The notes beneath the pieces are model-generated. The model was not told the DNA's origin. It saw only the letters and a program-made list of their open reading frames with translations, and did not search any database. A stretch of DNA of 64,000 nt, from assembly GCF_003337555.1 (NCBI RefSeq), contig NZ_QPJK01000007.1, positions 134,553-198,552 on the forward strand, in the 5' to 3' direction. This document shows positions 1 to 8,341 of the stretch, one piece after another. Position 1 is the first letter of the stretch. The number at the start of each line of letters is the position of its first letter. A program made the position numbers and the translations under genes. Source of the stretch: Pseudorhodoferax soli. Lineage in GTDB: Bacteria > Pseudomonadota > Gammaproteobacteria > Burkholderiales > Burkholderiaceae_C.

Positions 1-186
1 GTTGGCACCGCTCGGCGCGCACCGGGCTTCCTGCAGCATCTGCCCAATCCAGTCCTGCGGCACCTCCTGCTGCGCGAAGCGGCGAGTCGAGGCGCGTGTC
101 CCCGCCAGCGTCGCCCAGCCTTGCCGGTCGTGCAATGTGCTTGGCTCCGAATACGCGGGAGCAGCCGTCTCTAGAGTCTGTCGCAT
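1..186 (-). CDS. Nitroreductase-family protein, N-terminal part (runs off the left edge)
   Basis: The first ~62 residues of a flavin nitroreductase start at the ATG at 186, 24 bp after the Bug stop, so it looks like the last gene of the operon seen here. The segment contains the family's N-terminal ASTRRF and CAPSGAN motifs; the latter helps bind the FMN phosphate. Compared with the duplicate at 17331 it carries Thr for Ser at residue 4 and Tyr for Cys at residue 12. Because this copy sits in the operon and continues outside the window it is probably the functional one, but its catalytic half cannot be seen. Confidence 0.7.
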   Translation of the reverse strand, partial: MRQTLETAAPAYSEPSTLHDRQGWATLAGTRASTRRFAQQEVPQDWIGQMLQEARCAPSGAN

Positions 187-209
187 GTCCGGATTCTCGC
201 CGTCGCCAA
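1..209. repeat. Left copy of a long direct repeat (nitroreductase 5' end)
   Basis: Bases 2-209 match 17147-17354 base for base except at 152 (t/c) and 176 (g/c), with a constant offset of 17145; base 1 also differs from 17146. The repeat covers the start and first ~62 codons of a minus-strand nitroreductase gene plus its short 5' leader, and stops one base before the stop codon of the Bug gene at 211. Because it reaches the window edge, the true repeat may be longer. It brackets the whole catabolic block that ends at 17146. Confidence 0.95.
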
Positions 210-210
210 G

Positions 211-1191
211 CTACTCCAGCTTGATGTTGCCTTTGGCGATGACGTTGCCCCAGTGCTTGTACGCATCCAGGTAGTACTTCTGAAACTCTCCCTGGCTCAT
301 GTCGACCCACGATAGTCCAAGCTGATCGAGGCGAACGCGGTAGTCGGTGCTCCGTGTCACCTCGCGGATCGCTTCGGACAGTGAAGCGGTCGCATCAGCG
401 GACAAGCCGGGAGGCCCGACGATCCCGAGCCACGACTCGCCCACGACTGCGACGCCTTGCTCGGAGAGCGTGGGAACATCCTTCACGTTGCCGTAGCGAC
501 TAGCGGTCGTCACGCCGAAGGACTTCAGGCGTGACATATAGGGTCCTGCCATTCCAGCGGGCACCATCATCACGTCGACTTGGCTCGCCATCAACGCCTG
601 CAGCGCCGGCGCCGCGCCCTGGTAGGGAACCTGAACCGCCTCCTTGATCTGTGCAGCGTCCTTGAAGGCTACGGCCATGACATGCAGGGACGAGCCATTA
701 CCGGCATTGGCGTAGGTCAACGATCGGCTTTGGGCCAGCGCTACCAACTCCTTGGAGTTGCCAGCTGGCAGGTCCGGCCGCCCCATCAAGATGAACGGCG
801 TTCGTCCGAGAGGCGCAATGGGCGTGAACCGCGTCGCATCGAACCGCGTCTTGGCAATGTGCGGATACATCGACAAACCGTCTGCGCTTCCAAGTAACAA
901 GGTCAGTCCATCGGCAGGGGCAGAAAACACGAAGTCCGCTCCAATGGCCCCGGTGGCGCCAGGACGATTTTCGACGACGACAGGTTGACGGAATCGGTCA
1001 CCCAGCCCTGGTGAGGCTAGCCTCGCGAGCGCGTCCGCGCCACCACCCGCAGCGAACGGAACGATGATGCGCACAACCCCGGCAGGCTGCCAGGAGGCGG
1101 CCGCAGCAAGGCCCCCAATACCGCCAAGTGCAAGTGGCACGCCGAACTTGAGTAGTTGGCGACGCTGAGCCATAAAGTTTGAAGCGGTCAT
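211..1191 (-). CDS. Bug-family periplasmic solute-binding protein (TctC-like)
   Basis: Secreted ligand-binding protein of the tripartite tricarboxylate transporter (TTT) family, 326 aa. These proteins capture organic acids in the periplasm and hand them to a TctA/TctB membrane pair. The N-terminus has a twin-arginine-like stretch (RRQLLKF) before a hydrophobic Ala/Gly segment, followed by the family signature IVPFAAGGGADALAR, then ENRPGATGAIGAD and VPYQGAAPAL. The ATG at 1191 was chosen because GGAGA lies about 5 bases upstream; the open frame continues further but without protein character. It sits between the amidohydrolase and nitroreductase genes, at the distal end of the operon. No TctA/TctB is present in the window. 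The ligand is unknown. Confidence 0.93.
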   Translation of the reverse strand: MTASNFMAQRRQLLKFGVPLALGGIGGLAAAASWQPAGVVRIIVPFAAGGGADALARLASPGLGDRFRQPVVVENRPGATGAIGADFVFSAPADGLTLLLGSADGLSMYPHIAKTRFDATRFTPIAPLGRTPFILMGRPDLPAGNSKELVALAQSRSLTYANAGNGSSLHVMAVAFKDAAQIKEAVQVPYQGAAPALQALMASQVDVMMVPAGMAGPYMSRLKSFGVTTASRYGNVKDVPTLSEQGVAVVGESWLGIVGPPGLSADATASLSEAIREVTRSTDYRVRLDQLGLSWVDMSQGEFQKYYLDAYKHWGNVIAKGNIKLE

Positions 1192-1249
1192 GAGGGTCTC
1201 CAAAATTTCGTTGATGAGCAAGCCACCCTTGGTGCCGCACGACCGGCGC

Positions 1250-2128
1250 TCAAGCTGGCATCGCGTCCCAGTACAGGCGAGAGGGGTTGTCGACCAGTAC
1301 CGCTTGCCGCAGGTCCGACGTAGGTAACCATTCGAAGGCCGCGTCGATGAGCGCAGCCGCCGTTGGCATTGAGGAGCCCGCCATCGGATGAGGCCAGTCG
1401 GTCCCCCAGAGCACCTGGCGCGGGTTGGCCGCCAACAGGACGTCCACAAGGGGGCGAACATCGCTGAACGTCCGCGGGTCATGGCTGATCCGGTACGGAG
1501 CCGACAGCTTGACGAATGCACGTCCCTCACGCATTAGCGCGAGCAGGTCTCTCAGCCCACTACTGCTCATCGCCTTGTCAGCGGCAGAACTTCCCATGTG
1601 GTCAAGCACCACCACGACGCCGAGTTCGGCGAGTTGGCGAACTGTTGACACTGATCCGTGAATGTGAGCGTACATCTGCACGTGCCACTCAAGCGGCGAG
1701 ACACGCGCGACAAGCTCGCGCAGAGCATGGGGCGTCGGCTCTCCATCCATCACTACGTTCAAGCGCGTCCCGCGCGTACCGAGCGCGTGCCATGTCTCCA
1801 GCTGGCGATCCGGATGACAGTCACCCACGACCGCCACCCCACGCATCCAGGAGCCGTTGGCTCGCAACAGGTACTCAAAGGAAGAGTGATCGCTCCCATA
1901 GGGCGTCGGATGGACAAGGATCGCGCGGTCGACCCCACGGGCAGAGAACGTCTGACGATACTTCTCCACAGACCGGGGATCGGGCGTGTAGGCGCGGGCC
2001 GCGCTGAAGGGAAAGCGCAGCTCATCCTCGAACACATGCACATGGCAATCGCACGCTCCCGGCGGCAGGCGCCGAGTCGGCTCGGCCGGCTTCCCGCCAC
2101 GCATCAGATGGTCGAGAGGTAACGGCAT
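1250..2128 (-). CDS. Amidohydrolase-2 family metal-dependent hydrolase
   Basis: A 292-aa TIM-barrel hydrolase related to 2-pyrone-4,6-dicarboxylate lactonase and 4-sulfomuconolactonase (COG3618 type). The first barrel strand carries the metal/lactone-binding CDCHVHVF near residue 30; later come VVLDHMGSS around residue 190 and the family's C-terminal GTDWPHP. Such enzymes hydrolyse lactones or decarboxylate small ring acids. It follows the SDR gene directly: an alternative TTG start at 2137 overlaps the SDR stop, while the ATG at 2128 used here leaves 5 bp. The context of aldolase, SDR and Bug genes fits a peripheral ring- or lactone-opening step, but the substrate is not deducible. Confidence 0.85.
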   Translation of the reverse strand: MPLPLDHLMRGGKPAEPTRRLPPGACDCHVHVFEDELRFPFSAARAYTPDPRSVEKYRQTFSARGVDRAILVHPTPYGSDHSSFEYLLRANGSWMRGVAVVGDCHPDRQLETWHALGTRGTRLNVVMDGEPTPHALRELVARVSPLEWHVQMYAHIHGSVSTVRQLAELGVVVVLDHMGSSAADKAMSSSGLRDLLALMREGRAFVKLSAPYRISHDPRTFSDVRPLVDVLLAANPRQVLWGTDWPHPMAGSSMPTAAALIDAAFEWLPTSDLRQAVLVDNPSRLYWDAMPA

Positions 2129-2133
2129 CGTTC

Positions 2134-2925
2134 TCAATAGACGGTGCGCATGCGGCCACCATCGACCGCAACGGACTGGCCCGTGATGTAGCTGCTGTCG
2201 GAGGCGAGCAACGCGATCACCTTGGCAATCTCGAATGGCTGCGCAAATCGCTTCAGCGGCACATCACCAATCCATTGCTGCACCGCGGCGTCCCGGCTCA
2301 CTCCCGCCTTGTCCATGGTCAGGTGGACGACTTCGGCCATGCGTTCGGTGTCGATGATGCCAGTGAGGATCGTGTTGACCAGAATGCCGCGATCCGCCAC
2401 CTCGTCTGCGAGGCATTTCGCCCAGGCGTTGGTTGCCGCGCGCAGTGCAGCCGAAGCGGCATGCATGGGCTCAGGTTGCTTGGCCGACATCGTCGTCGGA
2501 AATACCATGCGCCCCCACCCGGAACCCATATGCGGAAGAACCGCACGGGTCAGCCGAACGACGCTGAGGAAGATCTCCTCGAAGCCGGTGCGCCACTCTT
2601 CATCCTGGAAGTCCAACGCCGGACGCATGGGCCCGGGCGGGTGCCCGGCATTTCCGATCAGAACATCGATAGAGCCCAGCTCAGCGGCCGCTCGGCTCAC
2701 AAACCGGTTGATGTCTTCCACCGATCCGAGATCGGCGGCGTAACCCAGAGCCGTTCGTCCCGTTGCTTCGCGAATCCGCGCCGCCGCATCCTGGGCGTTG
2801 GCCTCGCTGCGCCCACACAGCGCAACGTTCGCCCCCTCCTCGGCCAGTAGCATGGCGCTGGCAAATCCGATGCCGCGGCTTCCCGCGCTGACGACGCAGT
2901 TGCGTCCCTTGAGTCCAAGGTTCAT
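2134..2925 (-). CDS. Short-chain dehydrogenase/reductase lacking the catalytic Tyr-Lys pair
   Basis: A 263-aa classical-length SDR with a Rossmann fold: the nucleotide-binding SAGSRGIG lies at residues ~15-22, NAG after the fourth strand, and ILVNTILTG plus YITGQSVAVDGG at the C-terminus. The usual YxxxK catalytic motif is missing. Between FPTTMSAK and NAWAKCLADE there is no tyrosine at all, and aligning the conserved AAL stretch puts Met and Ser at the Tyr and Lys positions. It may be a divergent enzyme or a non-catalytic member. The ATG at 2925 follows an AGGGGGA ribosome site. It lies between the aldolase and amidohydrolase genes in the operon. Confidence 0.88.
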   Translation of the reverse strand: MNLGLKGRNCVVSAGSRGIGFASAMLLAEEGANVALCGRSEANAQDAAARIREATGRTALGYAADLGSVEDINRFVSRAAAELGSIDVLIGNAGHPPGPMRPALDFQDEEWRTGFEEIFLSVVRLTRAVLPHMGSGWGRMVFPTTMSAKQPEPMHAASAALRAATNAWAKCLADEVADRGILVNTILTGIIDTERMAEVVHLTMDKAGVSRDAAVQQWIGDVPLKRFAQPFEIAKVIALLASDSSYITGQSVAVDGGRMRTVY

Positions 2926-2948
2926 GGCTCCCCCTGCAGTGTGTGGTG

Positions 2949-3740
2949 CTAGATTCGAAACGAGGCATCGAGGCGATCTAGCTTGCGCACCATCGCGGCC
3001 CACTCAAGCTGGCCGGAAGGCATGAATCCAGCCGGATCGAAGATCCTCTCCCCGGCTTGGACGCTTGCCTGGATGACGTCGGGCGGCAATGCGCTGAGCG
3101 CCACACCACCGCTCTGGGCGGCCAGTTGCACACGGCAGGCACGCTCCAGCCTGTACATGGACGCGAAAGCCTCGCCAATGGTCCGCCCGACGGCCAGCGT
3201 GCCGTGGTTTCGCAGGATGAGCAAGTTGCGTCGCCCCAGGTGCGCCAGAAGACGCGCTTGCTCAGCGGTATCCAACACCGGTCCCTCGAACTCGTGGTAG
3301 GCAATCTGAGACCAGATCACCAACGCATGCTGGGTCAGCGGCAGCAGGCCATCCTTCTGCGAGGCAACCCCGGTGCCGTCGCGCGTGTGCAGGTGGATCA
3401 CGCACTCCACGTCCGGACGGCCCTCATGCACGCAGCTGTGAATGATCAGGCCTGCGGGATTGACCGCCGAGCTTGACCCATCCAGCACACGACCCGCTGC
3501 ATCGATCTTGACGAGATTGGACGCCGTCACCTCCTCGAACAAGAGACCGAATGGATTGATCAGGAGCGCATTGGCCTCGCCGCGTACACGCGCGGTGATG
3601 TGGTTGGAGATCAAGTCATCCCATCCGTAGAGGGCCATGACACGGTAGAGCGCGGCGAGCTCGCAGCGGGTCTCCCACTCGGCAGCGGCCATGCCCGCCG
3701 GGGCAGAGGGAGTGGATTGGGTACGGATTCCATGGATCAT
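2949..3740 (-). CDS. Class II aldolase/adducin family protein
   Basis: A 263-aa zinc-dependent class II aldolase-type protein (FucA/AraD/adducin head fold). The zinc-ligand pair is in VIHLHTRDG and the third histidine in ILRNHGTLAVG; the Glu-rich helix region ERACRVQ follows. Members cleave or epimerise small hydroxy-acyl compounds, and some Burkholderiales relatives act as decarboxylases, so a specific reaction is not assigned. The ATG at 3740 with GAGG upstream was preferred to a GTG at 3749. It is separated by 60 bp from the upstream Bug gene and by 23 bp from the SDR, in one transcription unit. Confidence 0.88.
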   Translation of the reverse strand: MIHGIRTQSTPSAPAGMAAAEWETRCELAALYRVMALYGWDDLISNHITARVRGEANALLINPFGLLFEEVTASNLVKIDAAGRVLDGSSSAVNPAGLIIHSCVHEGRPDVECVIHLHTRDGTGVASQKDGLLPLTQHALVIWSQIAYHEFEGPVLDTAEQARLLAHLGRRNLLILRNHGTLAVGRTIGEAFASMYRLERACRVQLAAQSGGVALSALPPDVIQASVQAGERIFDPAGFMPSGQLEWAAMVRKLDRLDASFRI

Positions 3741-3800
3741 GCGCAACACCTCGGGGTGGATCAGACTGAGAAAGGGCTTGGGGAGGGCGCCGGCCGCATC

Positions 3801-4778
3801 TCAAGTCTTGCGGGCCAGCTCGATGATTCGCCGCCACCGCTCGAGCTCCTGGGGGCCCTCGGCGCGAAGCGCCTGTGCATCGGCGATGTCAACATTGAGC
3901 GCCTGGTTACGACAGAAGAGGAGAAACTCCTCCGTGCCTGCGAGAGCCACAAGCTCCTTGGACAGCACCTGGACGACGGGGGCCGGGGTCGAGGCCGGCG
4001 CAAGCACGCCCAGCCAGGTCGTCATGTCATAGCCGGCCACGCCCGCCTCTGCGACGGTCGGCACCTCGGCCAGAGCGGACAGTCGCTTTGCACTCGTGAC
4101 AGCCAGCGCGCGCAGACGCCCGCCCTTGATCAAGGGGATGGTCGGCGCCGTGCCCCCGCAGGAGAAGTCGACCTGACCGCTGACCGTGTCGGTGATGGCC
4201 CCGGTAGCGCCCTTGTACGGAATATGCCGGGCCACGGTCCTGGTCATGTCGTTGAGCACGACAGTACAGAGCTGCGTGGTGCTTCCAGTACCGGAAGAGG
4301 AGTACTTGATCTCGTTCGGCCGCGCCTTCATGTCGGCGATCAGTTCAGCCATCGTCTTGTACGGTGAGCTCGCGGGCACGACGAAGACCAGCGGGGAGTT
4401 GTTCACCTTGGCCACCGGCGCAAAATCTCTGAGCGTGTCGTATGGAAGCGGTGCCTCCGCGATCCAGTGGTTGGTGTAGTGCGGAGCGCCCGTGAACAAA
4501 AGGGTGTATCCATCCGGCGCGGCCTTGGCCACGAAGTCCGCGGCGATGATGCCGTTGGCGCCAACCTTGTTTTCCACGGTGACGGCCCTGCCCCATCTGG
4601 TGCTGAGCTGATTGGCCAGATAGCGCGCGGTCACATCCAGTGACGTGCCCGGAGAGGCGATCGCCACGAACTTGACGGGATGCTGAGGCCAGCGCGCTGG
4701 CTGCTGCGCACGTGCGCTCAGGGCCGCGAAAGGCGCGAGCAGCGCCGACAGCGAAAAAGAACGACGGTCGAGCGTCAT
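3801..4778 (-). CDS. Bug-family solute-binding protein with Tat-like leader
   Basis: Second Bug protein of the operon, 325 aa. The leader has a twin-arginine pattern (DRRSFSL) followed by an Ala/Leu-rich stretch ending at SARAQQ. The usual glycine-rich signature is altered to IASPGTSLDVTARYLA; ENKVGANGIIAADFVAK, SSSGTGSTTQL and IPYKGATGAI are typical of the family. The start at 4778 overlaps the upstream cupin stop by 4 bp (ATGA), with AGGAGA about 10 bases upstream. It is unlike the Bug at 211 in the ligand loops, so it probably binds a different acid. Confidence 0.92.
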   Translation of the reverse strand: MTLDRRSFSLSALLAPFAALSARAQQPARWPQHPVKFVAIASPGTSLDVTARYLANQLSTRWGRAVTVENKVGANGIIAADFVAKAAPDGYTLLFTGAPHYTNHWIAEAPLPYDTLRDFAPVAKVNNSPLVFVVPASSPYKTMAELIADMKARPNEIKYSSSGTGSTTQLCTVVLNDMTRTVARHIPYKGATGAITDTVSGQVDFSCGGTAPTIPLIKGGRLRALAVTSAKRLSALAEVPTVAEAGVAGYDMTTWLGVLAPASTPAPVVQVLSKELVALAGTEEFLLFCRNQALNVDIADAQALRAEGPQELERWRRIIELARKT

Positions 4779-5539
4779 GTGCGTGTCTCCTGGGCTTGAA
4801 CTTGTCGATAGGCGTCTGCCTTGGCCGGAACGAACGCGCACACGATCTGCGCGCCGCGCGGACCGGCGCGCAGCATGGGAAGCTCCTGGGGGTGTGAGAC
4901 AAAGATGCTTTCCCACACGGACAACGGTGCGTGCAAGGCCGGTTCGAGCGTTCCCGCCAGCACCAGCAGAAACATGCCATCCGCGGCGGCCACCCACGGC
5001 ACCGGGATGACGTCCGCGGGAGGAACTGCGACTACGGTCGCGCCCAGGCCGTCCGGCGCGTGCGTGATGACGTCATCACGCTGCACCTCGCTCAATGACG
5101 CGAGCACGGTAGGCTCTAGAACCTGAACTGGGGCACTGGTTGCGTGACGTTTGGGCCCGCGCACCATCAGATCGCGCGCAGTCGCGACAGCATGAGCCCC
5201 CGCTTCGCAGACCGGGCGTATCGTGAAGTAGCGGATGCCCTCGTCGCCAGCCACCAAAGGGCCGTACCCGGTGTACGCACCAGCGTAGTGGATCGTCACA
5301 GGTTCGATCGGCGTCCGGCCAATGAACCCACCGCCACCCACGAAGAGCTGAAACTGGTTGTTCCGATGGAAATGTGCAGCGAGCACCGATCGGGGCGGCT
5401 GCTCAATGAGAGAAATCGTGGGCGACAGTTGCGCGTCCGTCCCGCACTCCATCCACTCGGCCTTGCCGAAGTCGATTCCCATCGCCCGAACGACGCGACG
5501 GCGACGGGTCGCTTGCTTCTCGGTGCCGAAGGCAAGCAT
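4775..5539 (-). CDS. Cupin-like protein, paralogue of its upstream neighbour
   Basis: A 254-aa protein that is clearly a paralogue of the gene at 5540-6307. Shared blocks are NQFQLFV (residues ~60-66), IHYAGAYTGYGPLVA, and RxPKR-type residues near position 130. AAHFHRNNQFQLFV looks like a cupin strand with two histidines that could hold a metal. No signal peptide is visible, so it should be cytoplasmic. It starts with no gap after the upstream stop and overlaps the next Bug gene by 4 bp, so the three are probably translated together. Exact family and reaction were not recognised. Confidence 0.72.
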   Translation of the reverse strand: MLAFGTEKQATRRRRVVRAMGIDFGKAEWMECGTDAQLSPTISLIEQPPRSVLAAHFHRNNQFQLFVGGGGFIGRTPIEPVTIHYAGAYTGYGPLVAGDEGIRYFTIRPVCEAGAHAVATARDLMVRGPKRHATSAPVQVLEPTVLASLSEVQRDDVITHAPDGLGATVVAVPPADVIPVPWVAAADGMFLLVLAGTLEPALHAPLSVWESIFVSHPQELPMLRAGPRGAQIVCAFVPAKADAYRQVQAQETRT

Positions 5540-6307
5540 CTACGCGGTCCTGGGGAACTGCATGACGACGAGCGCCGCGCCTTGTGCACCCGCGACAAGC
5601 GACGCCGCCTTCTCCTGCGGCTCGACAAAGATCACGCTCTGCGCTGGTAGCGTCTGATTGCCATCGTCAATCCCCCCGCGTAGAACGTATAGGAACTGCC
5701 CAGCCCCAAGTAGCGGCGACCGCCCCTGGAACGCCTCGTCCGGCCCGAGCATGACCAGCCAAGCGCCTAAGCCCGGAAGCATCTCGGACACAAGCTCCTG
5801 CCAAACGGTTGGCCCCTCAAGCGCCTCGGATGGCAGCTCGAAGTCATGCGAAGCAGCGAAGTAGCGCCGCCCGGGTGTTTCCCTCAGCCGTTGCGCGGCG
5901 CCAGGCATCCACTGCGCGCCAGGATCCCAACGATTTCGGAAGGTCACGTACTCAAGACCCTCGTGGTGGGCCACGATCGGACCATAGGGCGACAACGCAT
6001 TGGCGTAGTGGATCGCCAAGCCGCTCAGGGGATGGGTACCAATCCGCCCGGTGCCCTGAACGAACAACTGAAACTGGTCGGCCTGATGGTAGTGCGCCTG
6101 GATTTCGCTGTCGCGCCCCTGCTCAACCAAGTAGGCCATTGGGTAGCACCGCAGCGATCCAACGGCCTCTGGCGCGTCGCCACCTTCGCTGGCAAGCAAC
6201 ACCAAATTCTTCCCCAGGTACGTGTTCAACGCGATATGCGTACCGTTGGGAAGCACGTAGTCCTGATAGCGACTTTGTGCCGCCTCGAAGGTGATCGACT
6301 GCGTCAT
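5540..6307 (-). CDS. Cupin-like protein, first of a tandem pair
   Basis: A 255-aa protein with the core QAHYHQADQFQLFVQGTG at residues ~80-97, followed by IHYANALSPYGPIVAHHEG and a C-terminal second beta-rich half (GQFLYVLRGG, VIFVEPQEKA), consistent with a bicupin-like fold. The His pair and the downstream HH could ligate a metal ion. The ATG at 6307 has AAGGA upstream and overlaps by ATGA the stop of the gene remnant at 6304-6549. Function unknown; the position among acyl-CoA catabolic genes suggests a role in the same degradative pathway, but this is inference. Confidence 0.75.
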   Translation of the reverse strand: MTQSITFEAAQSRYQDYVLPNGTHIALNTYLGKNLVLLASEGGDAPEAVGSLRCYPMAYLVEQGRDSEIQAHYHQADQFQLFVQGTGRIGTHPLSGLAIHYANALSPYGPIVAHHEGLEYVTFRNRWDPGAQWMPGAAQRLRETPGRRYFAASHDFELPSEALEGPTVWQELVSEMLPGLGAWLVMLGPDEAFQGRSPLLGAGQFLYVLRGGIDDGNQTLPAQSVIFVEPQEKAASLVAGAQGAALVVMQFPRTA

Positions 6308-6549
6308 AGGTTTTCCTTCGGAAACTCGTTCCCCACCACGCCGGTGCCTTGGTCCGTCGTTGAGCCCGTTCGCCGCATCTCGCTGTGGGCACGCCGGACG
6401 TGTCCATCGCGCCAGGTACGGCTCCATATGTCCCAGGCACCGCCCTCGTCGATGGGTGGCTCGGATCTGTCTGGAATGCTTGGCGACCGACATCTCGACC
6501 TTCTACGGCTTGCCAGTAGGCGTTCTTCGTCTTCGCGGCGAGTCGCCAT
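6304..6549 (-). pseudogene. 3' remnant of an unrecognised gene
   Basis: Between the Bug stop region and the cupin start lies an open minus-strand frame whose last ~45 codons look protein-like (GAWDIWSRTW, VVGNEFPKENL). Its TGA overlaps the cupin ATG in the ATGA form used repeatedly in this operon, which argues that a real coding 3' end lies here. The frame is too short for a complete enzyme and its 5' part turns Arg/Ser-rich, as if the front of the gene were lost. I do not recognise the family. It could also be a chance frame. Confidence 0.35.
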
Positions 6550-6574
6550 GCACGTGTGGATGCAGCGCCCTGGG

Positions 6575-7537
6575 CTACTCCTGCTTCACACCACTGATCC
6601 GAACCATCTCTGCCCAGCGCACGGTCTCTTCAGGGCCCGACTTCAGGTATGCATCCAGGGGAGCCGTCTCTTTTTCCAGTCCTTGTGCGCTCAGGAATCT
6701 CGCGTACTCAGCCGTCGAAGTGATCTTCAGGATGGCTTGGCGAAGCTTTGTCACAACCGCCTCGGGCGTCCCGGTCCGCACCACGATCGACTGGCGCGAC
6801 ACAAACTCCGCACCGCGAATGCCCGACTCGGCGAACGTCGGCACATCCGGTAGCAGCGCGGACCGGTTCGCCGCGGACACGGCAAGCGCCTTGAGCTTGC
6901 CAGCCGTGATCAGTGGAATAGCCGTGGGCACGGCCGTCATCGCGATGTTTACTTGTCCACCCGCCGTGTCGGTGATCGCCTGCGCGCCTCCCTTGTAGGG
7001 GATGTGACGCAACGTGATGCCGGCACGCAGCGCGAACAGCTCCGGGGCGAGGTGCGTGGAACTTCCCACGCTGGCCGAGCCATAGGTCACCTCCCCTGGT
7101 TGCTTCTTTGCACGTTCCACCAGTTCCTTCACACTGGTCACGTCGAAGCTCGGCCCAGCAACCAACGCGAAGTAGGCCTGATTGAGTGGCGCCACGATCG
7201 TCTGATCGCGCCCAGGATCGTAGGTGAGGTTCTTGTACAACGCCGGGTTGGCGTACAGTCCCGATGCCATCACCATGAGGGTATGGCCATCCGCGGGTGC
7301 CCCCAACAGCGTCTGGGTTGCAAGCACGCCGTTGGCACCCGCTCGGTTGTCCACCGCGACTGCGACACCCAGCATCTTGCCGAGTTCCTCCGAGACGAAT
7401 CGCGCGGTCAGATCCGATGCCGTTCCCGTCGATGTGGGCACCAGCAAGCGAATCGCCTTTTCGGGGTAGTGCTGCGCAAAGCTCGTGCCGGCCGCACATG
7501 CCACTAGCGCAACGAGCAGTCTCTTCGTTCGATTCAT
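6575..7537 (-). CDS. Bug-family solute-binding protein
   Basis: Third Bug protein of this operon, 320 aa, with a clean Sec signal peptide (hydrophobic LLVALVACAAGTSFA, likely cleaved before QHYP). Family motifs: LLVPTSTGTASDLTAR instead of the common glycine-rich PGG loop, DNRAGANGVLATQ, YGSASVGSSTHLA and IPYKGGAQAI. The modified binding loop resembles that of the Bug at 3801 more than that at 211. It begins 12 bp after the enoyl-CoA hydratase stop, so it is part of the same transcript. Confidence 0.92.
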   Translation of the reverse strand: MNRTKRLLVALVACAAGTSFAQHYPEKAIRLLVPTSTGTASDLTARFVSEELGKMLGVAVAVDNRAGANGVLATQTLLGAPADGHTLMVMASGLYANPALYKNLTYDPGRDQTIVAPLNQAYFALVAGPSFDVTSVKELVERAKKQPGEVTYGSASVGSSTHLAPELFALRAGITLRHIPYKGGAQAITDTAGGQVNIAMTAVPTAIPLITAGKLKALAVSAANRSALLPDVPTFAESGIRGAEFVSRQSIVVRTGTPEAVVTKLRQAILKITSTAEYARFLSAQGLEKETAPLDAYLKSGPEETVRWAEMVRISGVKQE

Positions 7538-7549
7538 CAGGTGTCTCCG

Positions 7550-8341
7550 TTATGTGGAAGTGGAAGTGGAGGTCGTGGAACCCATCGCCGCGCGTCCCGC
7601 GCGCCGCATGGCCCAGGTCTGCGTTGCTCGTTCGGACTGCAGCGCCAACGCCCAGTCCCGCGCCTTGCCTCGGGCGGTCAACCGCAGGGTGCGCACAGTT
7701 GCTCGCGCGAGCTCCGGATCTCTGGCAGCGTAACGAGCCATCGCCAGCGCCTTGAGCCGCACTTGGTCCGCAGGGACGCTTGCCCACGCGAGACCGAGCT
7801 CAAGCGCACGTCGCCCGTCGATCTCCTCGCCGAAGATCGCCATCGCGCACGCCGCGTCCAGCGTCGCGTGCTCGGCCAGAAGCATCATGTGCCCGCCTCC
7901 AGGATGGGTTCCTATGCGGAGAAATCCTGAGAGAAGGCGAGCGTCGTCGGCGACAACCCGCACATCGGCGGCGAGCATGAGGTTCATGCCTGCGCCAACC
8001 GCTGCACCGTGTACCCCCGCAATCACCGGCGCTTTCAGGCGACCCGCGCGATAGAACGCGTCGTAGACACGGCTCGTTCCGTCGTACACCTGCGGATCCA
8101 GAGGATCCTGAAACATCTTCTGCGTCGAGCCCAGCTCGGCTCCGGCGCAGAACGAGCGACCGGCCCCGAAGATCACGACGGCTCCGACCGTTGGGTCGGC
8201 GTCGGCCTGCTCGAAGGCGGCCACCAACGCATCAGCCATCGTCGGCGTGAGTGCGTTGCGTCGCTCAGGCGCATTCAGCGTTACGACGGCAACTCCGCTC
8301 TCCACGACATAGAGAATCTCCGCGTCGGACACGGTGCTCAT
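7550..8341 (-). CDS. Enoyl-CoA hydratase/isomerase family protein
   Basis: Crotonase-fold enzyme, 263 aa. The oxyanion-hole motifs are RSFCAGAEL near residue 63 and HGAAVGAGMNLMLAADVR near residue 110. The position of the second catalytic glutamate is occupied by the LSGFLRIGTHPGGG stretch, so hydratase activity is not certain and an isomerase or other crotonase reaction is possible. The C-terminus ends in a Ser/Thr run (STTSTSTST) encoded by a short imperfect 6-bp repeat. The start overlaps the CoA-transferase stop by 4 bp. Confidence 0.88.
   Translation of the reverse strand: MSTVSDAEILYVVESGVAVVTLNAPERRNALTPTMADALVAAFEQADADPTVGAVVIFGAGRSFCAGAELGSTQKMFQDPLDPQVYDGTSRVYDAFYRAGRLKAPVIAGVHGAAVGAGMNLMLAADVRVVADDARLLSGFLRIGTHPGGGHMMLLAEHATLDAACAMAIFGEEIDGRRALELGLAWASVPADQVRLKALAMARYAARDPELARATVRTLRLTARGKARDWALALQSERATQTWAMRRAGRAAMGSTTSTSTST

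Noticed and set aside
3801-4997. Longer N-terminus for the Bug gene and for many other minus-strand genes whose open frames extend far upstream
   Set aside because: The extra residues are Arg/Ala-rich shadows of the neighbouring gene in another frame; signal peptides and ribosome sites fix the shorter starts.
7550-7590. Short in-frame repeat encoding a Ser/Thr run at the crotonase C-terminus
   Set aside because: A few 6-bp units only; consistent with slippage at a tolerant C-terminus and with no sign of phase variation, since it does not alter the frame of a downstream gene.
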